Shown here piece by piece: positions 48,909 through 58,984 of a stretch of DNA of 64,000 bases (position 1 is its first letter; every line of letters begins with the position of its first letter). The notes beneath the pieces are model-generated. The model saw only the letters and a list, made by a program, of their open reading frames with translations, was not told where the DNA came from and did no database searches. Both the position numbers and the translations under genes were made by a program. The stretch is from Rhodamnia argentea (lineage: Eukaryota > Streptophyta > Magnoliopsida > Myrtales > Myrtaceae): the NCBI RefSeq assembly GCF_020921035.1, contig NC_063159.1, positions 9,774,501 through 9,838,500 on the forward strand, read 5' to 3'.

Positions 48909-50328
48909 GTACATGCATTTTTATACATGTGAATACAAGATGTATTTTATGTGAATACAGGGCGCTTTCAATTGCATGAAGTACTGGAGTATATACAGAA
49001 CCGAGTTGAACCGGTACTATACCAGTTTATACTTATCTAGACCTTTATAAGAAACTGCTTATACTTTCATTGCAGTTCATATTCAGTTCTCTTATCAACA
49101 TAGTCTCGTTTTTTACTGATTCTATTCATATTTGAGACTATATCAACTTGCTTGCTCATACTCAGTTTCGAGCTCTAATAGTTGCAAGCAACTTTAAATT
49201 ATTTCCGCACAACTCTTTGCAAATCAATTATCTTGATATCAGCATGAGAAGTTTCGTCACCATCAACATATGTGAGATCGTTGGGAAAGCCTCGAAATTG
49301 ATAAAACCATCCATGTGCGTCTTATGAGCTTGATAAATGCCAATGTAGACTATATTCGAGGGAAGGGAGTGGAATGCTCGATTTACAAGCTCGTTGTCGA
49401 TTCCGAGACTAATTATCAACTAGCTAACAGTTGGAGCTATCCTGGACGATTTCCTTTAATGTTTGTTGATCTTTCAAGGAGTCTATTTAGCTGCCCAAGA
49501 TGGTGAAAGAATTTGAGTCCGAGTTTTTAAGAGTCTTAAGTGTGTTGTAATTATCAAAAGTCAAAGTTCAAAATCTCTATGTGTTTAATGTGTTTTTAGT
49601 ACCTATGTCTTTGATGCTCGGGTAGTTCCCACATCTTTAATGTTTAGTCTATTTTCTATGTAATAGTTTACTCGTTCTTGAAGTATTGTTCCATGCTCAT
49701 CTGTATAAGTATGCTATGATGAATAAAAATTCAGACTTGTTTGATTCATTAACATATTTGAGTTCCTACATCCTTACCAAAAAAAAAACATATTTGAGTT
49801 CCTACGGGTGGCGAACGACCTATTTATTTAAGTTTTGACTTGTATTATCTTCTACTTCTCTATACTCTCTTCTGGCAGCGTGAATTCATATGCGTCACTC
49901 CCGCTATTCAATCGTAAATGTCGGAGAAAGGCTGCTTATTCTACTTCCCCCTTAAAATATTCGTAGAAGCTATAATCTTCTGATAAGTCCTGGCTTGATG
50001 GTTGGCTGCAATGTCAGGTGTTGATGCCAGGATTGTCGATCATGCCCAGCAACGATTGATAGGTAGATAACAATACGAGTTGTGCTGACGACAGTGCGTT
50101 GATGAATCTGCCTCTTTTATTGGTTGCAAAACTTTGTAAAAAAGGAAAGAAGCTGACAAAAAGAACACAAAAAACAAATGTTTGACTCACACCCCGGGAA
50201 GCAAAAGAAAGCTGCCCTTTACTGAACACTCGTCTCCGACCTTATGTTAGCTAGTTTTGTAAGTAAAGACATAGCATCGAACTTAGAATTCTGCACCTGC
50301 CGAAGGTTCGGAAGAGCAATCTTTTTCA
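48909..50328. other. Intergenic DNA between the Copia element and copy D
   Basis: AT-rich sequence with no recognised gene. The part next to copy D (about 50140-50300) is homologous to the 3' flanks of copies A and B. Confidence 0.5.
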
Positions 50329-50877
50329 TTAGTCTAGGTGGTCGAAGATCTTCGTGGAGTTAAGGATGGCGTTTGCGACGAAGGGTATGTAGATGACCAG
50401 CGCGAGGGTGTTGACTGCAATCAGGGTGCCGACGGCATTCACCGTCTCGGTACCTCCGCAAGAGAGCTTGCCAATCCGGAGCTGAATCATGTCGATTATG
50501 GAGTACAAGAGGAGCACGCAGCGGATGATGGAGGTCGAAGCGGAGAGAGCGAACAAGGACCCTCTCAGAGCCTTGGTCGACCTGCTTATGATGTACTGGC
50601 GTAAGAGTGGGGGCGGGTTCTTGAGTTAGGTGAAGGGGTGGGTCTTGAGGGCTTTGGCCACGAGGCTGGACAAAAGATAGCAGGCGAACGATATCACTTC
50701 GTTCCTGACCAGCCTCCTCGCCACCTGAACTCCTGCTCGGCACTGCTCGGGACCCTCCATGATCTCTTGTCCGCCGCTTAGGCCGACGAAGATGGCGGCA
50801 GTGAAGAGTGAGTTCACGCTCATCAGATCGTCCAATGCTTTCTGGTGGACCTCTACTGCCTCCCCAGCTTTTCATAG
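50329..50877 (-). pseudogene. Four-helix membrane protein, cluster copy D (broken)
   Basis: The sequence corresponds to exon 2 of copies A and B. Starting at the conserved acceptor (exon from 50877), a 1-bp loss near 50860 shifts the frame so that YEKLGRQ runs into a stop. The family frame then continues (DDLMSVNSLFTAAIFVGL, RLVRNEVISFACYLLSSLV) but a Tyr codon has become TAA after HPFT (near 50625). After that the frame is open to the end (TLALVIYIPFVANAI, IFDHLD). The exon-1 region upstream lacks the GTTAGT donor of A and B. Two or three independent lesions make it a pseudogene, most likely derived from copy A or a common parent. Confidence 0.8.
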
Positions 50878-51629
50878 CTAGTAATGCAACATGACAAACC
50901 ACCACCAAAACAACCGTTATCCAAAGAGCAAAGTGGAGAAATACCGAGCAAACGTTCTCGATTACCAATCTTAAGTGTGATTAGTTCTGTTCACTGCAAA
51001 AGATAAGAGAAGGGGGCTGATTTGATATAAGATGAAGACGTGTTCTCCGCCATGAGTTCTTCGTCTTGTATTCTTGATTACCAGTCTTACGGATCGAGGG
51101 TTTCTATAGAGACGACGAAGATATGCTTAGCCAGCTTGGCAAGCTTCGTTCGTGAAAGAGATGATAAAGCGCAAATGGAATAAAGACAATAATATAATAT
51201 TCTGTACTCACGTGGAGCAGCAACCCAAAAAAAAAAAAAAAACATGGAAGCCAAGAAATTTAAAGAGAACATGATGATTCTCATGGTTCAACCACCTACA
51301 AGCATCTATCGGCAAGTGGAGAGTGGAAATTCCATTTGTCCAAGATGGAATACCCAAAGAAGGCAATCAAACTCTCTTAGGCGCGAATGATAACACTTTT
51401 GGAGCTAAAATCCGTTTTGGTTACACAATTTATGAAATAGAAATTTGTTTGGTTACACAACTTCATTTTTCTACTTCTAAAATAATTTTTTTATTTCAGA
51501 ATTTATGTTCGACCCACTTTCAGAAGTAAAAAAGATTGCTTTTCTTTCAGAAGTAGAAATTTCTCGACATCAATATCTCTCTCACTTCACCCAAACTCTC
51601 TCATACTTCGACCTCTTTTCATTCTCAAC

Positions 51630-51695
<66 letters not shown>

Positions 51696-53177
51696 ATTGC
51701 GAATCGATCTCTATACTTACTCCTAACCACACCTTAGGCGTCGCCGTGAGCTGCCATCACTGTCGACCACCGCCCATTGCCATCGCCTATTACTGTTGCC
51801 GAGTAGCCTCCTCCGGCCGCGGGAGTTAAAAATAAATAATAATTTTTTATTTTTAAAAAGTAAATAACATTTTTAATAATAAAATTATTTTTAAAAAAAA
51901 TTAAAATAATTTCAATTGCGGGAGAGTTTTTTTAGCAATATCATCTTTCTTAATAAGTTATAATAAACAAATATTCCATGATTTGGTTAAATATATAAGT
52001 ATTTAAGTAATACGGGTCGGGTAGAGTATGAGTTGTTACATTTGTACTGTATGAAATGGGTCAAAATGGATTAAATAGGTCAATATGGGTCGGATCATGT
52101 TTAACTCGACCTGACCGACCCACCCATTTGACCCCTCTAGGCACGAGCGATGAAACACCGAAACTACCCATGCTTTTAGCATGGATATATGAGCTCGACA
52201 ATCATATTCATTAATACAGTTTTCCAATAAAATTGGTCCCCATTTGCATAAATAATTAAATGACAAATTATACATAAATCCGTCAGCATTTGCATTTTAC
52301 TTTTCTTGAATAACATGCATTTTAGGTTTGGATCAATAATTTTTCACATAAGATTTTATGTTAATAATGTTCCAGAAGTAGAAATTTTCAACCGTTACCA
52401 ATCGAATTCTATTCCGGAAACAGAAATTTTATCCTGTTATCGAACGTCTTTCTCCGATCAGAAATCAACTTATGGAGCGGAAGTAGAAAAATTAACTTTT
52501 GGCTAGAAGTTGATTCTTGAAGCAGAAGTGTTTCCATGCTAACCCTTAGAAGCCCTTCATTTTTTTTTTTTGAAGTTATGCATGTGCATTGATTCGGTAA
52601 AACGAAACTTGGACACGATGACCCGGTCAACCCATCTTGAGAAATAGTGTATGGGTGAACCCATCTCGGGCTCAATTGGGTCGGGTCAACTTAGATTAAC
52701 CCGACTTGTAACTCGGCATGTGTAGATTTCTTTTGTGCTTTCACCATAGTCAAAATTTTGCAATAGGTGACATTGAACAATATTTAATCTTTCGATGAGA
52801 TATATGTTCTACGCTTCTTGAAGAAATATATGATTTATCTAATTGAATGGGATGAATCTAAATGTTTTGAAAAATGCTACACATATTAAAACTTGTTAGG
52901 GCTTGTTTATTGAACCAGAAAAATTAGCACTAAAATTTAAGCACTGACTATTCAGTGCTACAAATAAAGAAGAATGTTTGATAACACATTGATCATGATT
53001 GAATAGTAGATTTTAATAATTTCTTACCAAACATGGGAAAGTCACTTACTTATCGCATTATGTGGTTTTAAACTTAAATTAATCATTAAACTGTGTGCAA
53101 TGGAGATTATCAAAAGCTTAATTTTCAACACTTAATGTGGTTATCAAATATACTCTAACTTTACTTGTTAAGTGATG
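50878..53177. other. Duplicated flank of copy D and intergenic repeats
   Basis: About 51110-51190 matches the upstream flanks of A and B, and about 51440-52545 matches about 37820-38720. A (CT)n tract of about 60 bp lies at 51631-51693, inside the duplicated block but absent from the A copy. No coding gene. Confidence 0.6.
51631..51693. repeat. (CT)n microsatellite
   Basis: Perfect CT dinucleotide run of about 60 bp inside the duplicated block upstream of copy D; the homologous place near 37960 lacks it. Confidence 0.95.
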
Positions 53178-53186
53178 TATTAGTTA

Positions 53187-53611
53187 GGGAGAAATTACCA
53201 AAACAGTCCTAAACTTATTGCAATTGCTCCAATTCAGTCCTAAAACTTTTGTATTTGTACAAATTTAGTCCTTTAAGTCAAAACAACGCCGATGAGGCAA
53301 TTTTCAATATTCTTTTACTAATTTTTTGAAATTTTTTTAGTTTTTTTCTTTTTTAATTTTCTTTTCTTTTTATTTTTTCCTTTAGACTTTGAGGGCCGAG
53401 GCCCTAGACAACCCTAAATTTTAGGGGAAAATAAGAAAAGAAAAAACAAGAAAAATAAAATAAAATAAATATTATTAAAAATTGTCACGTCGATGTCGAT
53501 AGAGCCGCCGGCCAAAGTTGGCCGGAAGGATTGAATTGGCATATATGCAAAAGGTTTAGGACTGAATTAACACAATTACAATAGATTTAGGACTTTTTTG
53601 GTAATTTTTCC
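53187..53611. mobile_element. MULE-like MITE with 9-bp target duplication
   Basis: The termini are inverted repeats: GGGAGAAATTACCAAAACAG and, reverse-complemented, GGAAAAATTACCAAAAAAGT. Flanks TATTAGTTA (53178-53186) and TATTAGTTT (53612-53620) are a 9-bp duplication with one mismatch. The arms read TTCAGTCCTAAAACTTTTG / GGACTGAATTAACAC, with a GC-rich centre. About 425 bp and non-coding. Confidence 0.8.
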
Positions 53612-53624
53612 TATTAGTTTAAAA

Positions 53625-53930
53625 GGTTAATACCATGAAAAACCTCAAATTAGTATACTTGTGACAAATTTACTCCCAACTATTTTTTTAACCATAAAAA
53701 ATCTCAAACTGGTACATTTGTGACAAATTTATCTCAAACTATTTTTTTGACTACCAAAAACCCTATACTATGATACATGTAACAAATTTATCTTCCATTA
53801 ATTTCCGTTAAATTAATTTAATACCTTGAAAAATCTCAAATTAATACACCTGTAACAAACAAAGGGCAAAAACTTTAAATGGATACACCCGTCAATTGCC
53901 ACGTGTCATCTAACTTATCAACTTGTCATT
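53625..53930. repeat. Truncated copy of a foldback element
   Basis: Tandem units of about 60 bp (ACCTCAAATTAGTATACTTG, GTGACAAATTTACTC) match the left arm of the element at 54537-54977, including the later CACGTGTCATCTAACT stretch. The right inverted arm is missing. Confidence 0.6.
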
Positions 53931-54536
53931 CATGACCTCATACTCAATTTAGGCTTGATCGAGCTTGATTCGCTTAGATTTTTAATGGGTCAAGCTCGAC
54001 TTGGTTGTGCTGGTAAGATTTTAGTCTAAACTCGAGCCCGAGCTTAAGTGTTCGAATTTGAAAATGCGATAAAGTAGAAAGAATTTCATTTAGGGAAACG
54101 AAATTTTTAACCTGCTTCACTTATTATTTTATTACCTTTCGATGTCAATATGTGTAGGAAATTGAAACAACATCGGCAAATTGGCATCAACATAGACTTA
54201 TAGAGATAGGACTAGTAGTTCGTGTGATGCCACTATATTTATGTCTGTCATTCGTGCTATTTACTGTAAGAATGAAGGGTTTCAGTATGATGACAAATTA
54301 TTCTAACTAATAAAAAGAGAATCAACGTATCTCAAGTCGTGTGAGTTTTCGCCGCATATGCTCATATGTCATATCAAATTTGGTTTGTTTATAGCAAATT
54401 CATGCCATACTTTTGCGTTGTGCCAATAATGGACAGCCCAACATCAAAAGAATAAAGTGTATGCTCAAGACTATTATTGTGATAAATTTAGTTAGAGGCT
54501 TAGATCTATTCTTATGAAGTTTTCTCTTTTTCTTTA

Positions 54537-54977
54537 GGGTAATACCACGAAAAATCCTAAACCAGTATAGTTGTGATAAATTTACTCCAAATTAATTTTT
54601 TTTTTTTATCACAGAAATCCCAAACTAACACATTTGTGACAAATTTACTCTAAACTAATTTTTTGGCCACCAAAAACCTCAAACTGGTACACTTGTGATA
54701 AGTTTTCTCTCAATTAGTTTTTGTTAAATTTAGTTAATACCACGAAAAACCCCAACCGGTGTGCCTGTGATAAACGGAGTGTAAAAACCCCCCAAACTGG
54801 TACACCCTACAACCGTCACGTGTCATCTAACTCAGCAATTTGACTATAAAATTTAATGAAAACTAACATGAGGAAAATTTGTCACATTTATACTAATTTG
54901 GAATTTTTTATGGTCAAAAAATTAATTTGAGATAAATTTAACACATGTGTAATAGCTTTGAGTTTTTCGTGGTACTA
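54537..54977. mobile_element. Foldback element made of tandem about 60-bp units
   Basis: The left end GGTAATACCACGAAAAATCC is mirrored by the right end, reverse-complemented TTAGTACCACGAAAAACTCA. The left arm repeats units of the form CAAACTGGTACACTTGTGA plus AAATTTACTC. It is non-coding; superfamily and target duplication were not determined. Confidence 0.65.
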
Positions 54978-56239
54978 ACGCTTTTATACAAGACACCGAA
55001 AGCAACTTATTACTTTCATTTAAAACAAAGAGTTGGGTTTCAATGGGAGGGTCAAATTTTCTTACTTTGTGGACATCATATGACTCTAGGAATAAATGAA
55101 CCGTTTCCATATATCAAGCCACTAATCCTGCAAAAGTAATTGAAATAATTTTTGACTGGCATTAATATAAAATGAAAAACAATGTATACAATAATAAGAG
55201 AAAAATAGACAACAAAAAAAAAAAAAAAGAGCCAGCGGGGCCATTAAAGAAGCGGTTTGGTATTTAGATTACAATGTAGATTTTGTACTTAAATTACAAA
55301 TCACAATCCAAGTTCTGAATTTGTCTAACCCTAATGATCAATAACTAGCTGCTGAGTCTCATTTAGTTAATAAAAAGCAGCATTTATTACCATCTAATTG
55401 ATGTCCAGATTGTGTCCTTTCATTAGGTTGACATTCTAGATTTGAAATTTTAAAACCTTGTTGGTTCTCTAACTCCGAAAACAACAATGACAGTAGACTT
55501 GATTTCTACAAATCAGGGCAGATTCGGATGAATCCCCTTTCATCATTACTACAGCATGAGCTTAATTACTCGTGCTCCTGGTGATAACTAAATCGATTCT
55601 ATTTCTAGGAGCTAATGTTATTATTATTATTTTTTTCCTTTGGATTAGAATGTGTTTGTTTGTAAAGCATGTTATTAGACAGAGATGGATCGATGAATAT
55701 TTTGACACCATGTGAATGGTTATTTAGAGCCCATTTGGTACAGTCTTCCCGTAACGGCTTCAATTGCGTTACAACAGATTTTCGAAAGCTTGCTTCGCCT
55801 AACGTTGAGGGATTGCAACTTTAGAACACGTGATAGCGAATACATGACTAGTGCCGCTTCCATATTGGAAGTGCTCCGATTGGTAGGCTGTCAAGACGTC
55901 ACCCAGTACAAAAAATTTAGCAGACGAGTCTTAATAGCGATAGCATATCGTATAATCTGTCAACTCATTTCATGACTTGTCGAAAGTGGACGGTCTAATT
56001 TTGGCAATGGGTTCTCGTTTAACATCAAAAGCACATCGGCACGACACCCGTACGGCCTGATGTTCTCGAGACCATGAGGGCGATTTCTTTCCATAAATCA
56101 ACATCGTCATAACCATTGGTCATGTGGGCCCTATTTCAAGTTGTCTGACGTAGGCAAAGTCTATCTAATAATTTTCCCTACATATAAGTTGCCCTCCGGG
56201 CATGTTTCTCTGTGTGTGCGCGTGTGTTAGTCTGTCTCC
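54978..56239. other. Intergenic DNA upstream of the LEC1-type gene
   Basis: No gene or intact transposon was recognised. It includes a short poly-A run at about 55215-55229. Confidence 0.4.
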
Positions 56240-56866
56240 GAGAGAGAGAGAGAGAGAGAGAGATGGAAGGTGAAGATAGGAGCAGGCTCCATGGGAATCG
56301 CGGGCATGCAAAATCTGGCCCGGGTAATGCCATTTCACTCTCCCTACATCGACATATCCTTTTCCCCCTTCTCTTTTGCCCTTCATCGCTTGCATGCATT
56401 TTGCTCTTTCTTTTAGGAAAAATCGAGAAGGGGTCCCTCCTAGATTCCTCTTCTTGCGGTTGTTTTACCCGTATCATTTCTTTTCATGAATTTGCCATGA
56501 TCTGCAAAAACCACTTCGGAGTTTGTCTGTTCTTTTTGCCACGGCGGTCTTCTTCTGCTTGATCTTCTGTGGCTGTGGTGACGGACAGTTTGGCCGACAA
56601 CGTCCATCTCTGTGTCTTGTTTACGTGGGAACGATGGATGCATCTCCACTTGGAGTGGCAAAATCCTTAAGAAGAGTTGTAGTAGTTTTTGTTTTTTTGT
56701 GGGCTGGGGGTGGTGTCGGGGGTTCTGATGTCGATGGAGTGGGGTGCATGCAAGGCGACGGAAGTGTCTCAAAACACGTTTTAAACCCCATTTTTAAGTT
56801 TGATCTCACAAGGCCCAAGCCAAAGCTTCTTTTCCTGAACAATATCGTTTCGTTTGTAAAGTGGGG

Positions 56867-56900
<34 letters not shown>

Positions 56901-57611
56901 AAGAAAGATAAGAACATTTCCAGATTTCTCCTTTTACTTGACGGTGTTTGGGGGAGGAGAAACAGGGAGAAGCCTTGCATGCGGGAGAGTGGGACAGAAT
57001 CCCCCCCCATTAATGGCAATGGCAACCAACATGAGAAAAAGCCTTGAGAAGTGCGAAAAAAAAAAAAGACTTTGACCCTCCCCACCCTCATTAACTCCTC
57101 CTCCCTCACAAGAATTTCAAAAAATTTCAAAATAAATAAACGAAAAAAGAGGAGAATCTGAACGGTACAGCAAGAGGTTTGGTAGGTTTAGCTGTGCTGG
57201 GATGTTTTGTCTGCTCCTCCTTTACTCTGCCCTTCCTTCGTTTGGACCGTAACACAACCAAAGACACCAGAATAAAAAGAAACCCCTTTTGACCCTTCCT
57301 TCCTTCCTTCCTTCTTCTTCTGATTTGGATATTCAGTAGCATCTTTCTCTTATCGCTTTCTTTCACTTCATTTTTGCATGGCCGGTCGGTCGGTCCGTCA
57401 CGTAACGCCTCCGCCTCCTCCTCCTCCTCCACTCCCACTCTTCACCAGCAGTGTTTTTCCAGTTGATACCCCTGGCTTCTCTGTTTTGAGTTCCGTCTTT
57501 GATTATGAGCAAATCTGCCCATTAATAGACTCCATTCTGGTCCTCCCTTTTGACTAATGCTTTTGCTTTTAGCATTGGATAACGATATGACTAATTGCCG
57601 TAGCTGTATTT
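56240..57611 (+). promoter_or_regulatory. Upstream region of LEC1-type NF-YB with RY motifs and GA/GATA tracts
   Basis: CATGCA (RY) motifs lie at 56305-56310, 56393-56398 (within TGCATGCA), 56747-56752, and on the minus strand at 56976-56981. RY elements are bound by B3 factors of the ABI3/FUS3/LEC2 group that control seed genes. A (GA)n tract lies at 56240-56263 and a (GATA)n tract at 56866-56900. A likely 5' UTR intron acceptor (TTGCTTTTAG) ends at about 57572. Functional use is inferred. Confidence 0.5.
56866..56900. repeat. (GATA)n microsatellite
   Basis: Perfect tetranucleotide run, about 700 bp upstream of the LEC1-type start codon. Confidence 0.95.
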
Positions 57612-58340
57612 ATGGTACCCCTCTCTCCAACAGAGAGCTCGTTGCCGCCGGCGAACGCACCACTGCCGATCGACAACAACGATCGTAAAACCACGGAGCG
57701 CCCCGGTGGTGGCCATGGGAGCGGCGGAGGCGGAGGCAGCGGGGTCAGGGAGCAGGATCGGTACATGCCGATAGCCAATGTCATACGCATCATGCGCCGC
57801 ATCCTCCCCACGCACGCCAAGATCTCCGACGACGCCAAGGAGACCATCCAGGAGTGCGTGTCCGAGTACATAAGCTTCATCACGGGGGAGGCCAACGACC
57901 GTTGCCAGCAGGAGCAGCGCAAGACCATCACCGCCGAGGACGTCCTCTGGGCCATGGGCAAGCTAGGGTTCGACGACTACGTCGAGCCACTCACTATTTT
58001 TCTGAGCCGCTACCGCGAGATCGAGGGGGACCGCGCTGGCCATAGTTTACGCAGCGAGGCGTTCTATCTGAACAGGCGTGGTAACGCTAGCAATACTGGC
58101 GGGATGGATTATTATTATGGACCGCCACTGCTGCCGCCGCCTCCACCAACGCTGGGGATGCTTCCTCCTTATGCGCCGCCTCACCACCAAGCAATGGGGT
58201 ATGTGGATCCGTCGGCGGCAGCGGCCATGGGCACTTATTATGGGGTTGGGTCGTCAACAGGGAGTGGCTCTTCCTCAGCTAATTCGCCTTCGCAGGCCAA
58301 TTTGGCTGGCTTTGATCCTTTTGCTCCTTTCAAAAATTAG
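57612..58340 (+). CDS. LEC1-type NF-YB subunit (LEAFY COTYLEDON1/L1L family)
   Basis: Single-exon frame of 242 aa. Residues about 46-138 form the histone-fold B domain: [95 protein letters not shown]1-type members differ from other NF-YBs by [10 protein letters not shown] instead of KIAKDAKE. Asp73 here corresponds to Asp55 of Arabidopsis LEC1, which is required for its embryonic activity. The protein pairs with NF-YC and NF-YA to bind CCAAT and acts in embryo development and seed filling. The N-terminus has a Gly-rich linker; the C-terminus is Pro/Gly/Ser-rich and ends DPFAPFKN. An in-frame stop at 57588 supports this start unless an upstream exon exists. Whether it is LEC1 or L1L cannot be told by eye. 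Confidence 0.93.
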   Translation: MVPLSPTESSLPPANAPLPIDNNDRKTTERPGGGHGSGGGGGSGVREQDRYMPIANVIRIMRRILPTHAKISDDAKETIQECVSEYISFITGEANDRCQQEQRKTITAEDVLWAMGKLGFDDYVEPLTIFLSRYREIEGDRAGHSLRSEAFYLNRRGNASNTGGMDYYYGPPLLPPPPPTLGMLPPYAPPHHQAMGYVDPSAAAAMGTYYGVGSSTGSGSSSANSPSQANLAGFDPFAPFKN

Positions 58341-58984
58341 CTTCTTGCTGGCGAGGATGTCATAAGACAAGATTGGTGACCTCTAATTGAATAAAAAAAC
58401 CGAGTTGGATCTCTAACTTTTGTCGTTGCTAGTTCATATTTGAAGGAATTGAACTTTTTTGTCATGCTTATTGCAAAATTCTTGGTTAATTCTGTGCTCC
58501 TGCGCCTCGAGTTAATATTAACCATGGAGTCATCCGTCTTTGGTTTCATCCAGACTTTACAGCTTCCAAGTAAGACTCGAACGTTTCAAGAACAATCTCC
58601 AAATATAACAAAACCCCTTCAAAAGTTCATTATTAAAGATATCCCAAAACAAAACGAAGAGGTAAGGCGAATCCATTCGAAAAGCCGGAACGTGGATGTG
58701 GAAAGGTCCCAGTAAAAGGCATAATGCGGATCCGTTCGTAAAATGTGGCCGTCATTCCGTTCGTACAAAGTAACCGTCAATTCCTTCATAAGCCTTTCTT
58801 TTTCCAAAATTGTGACCTCACTAAGTGAAGTGCTAACAACGAATACATTCTTAAATGTACAAAATGAGCTAAATCTTATGTCAACAAGTCAGTTGTTGCA
58901 CTGACAACTAGCTGAATGATACAAGTATCATCAGAGAACATCACTCAAATGGAGGAGAAGGTAAAAGAAGAAATGGCTCCTTCA
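58341..58984. other. Convergent intergenic region between LEC1-type and PAM16-like genes
   Basis: 3' UTR of the NF-YB gene (AATAAA-like signal near 58389) and 3' UTR of the minus-strand PAM16-like gene. No further gene seen. Confidence 0.5.

Noticed and set aside
50360..50968. 202-codon minus-strand frame at copy D as an intact gene
   Set aside because: After the first about 35 codons it leaves the family frame because of the 1-bp loss; the rest is an out-of-frame reading of the pseudogene.
56165..56562. Overlapping frames around the GA tract upstream of the NF-YB gene
   Set aside because: They are driven by the microsatellite (runs of Ser-Leu or Arg-Glu) and show no family.
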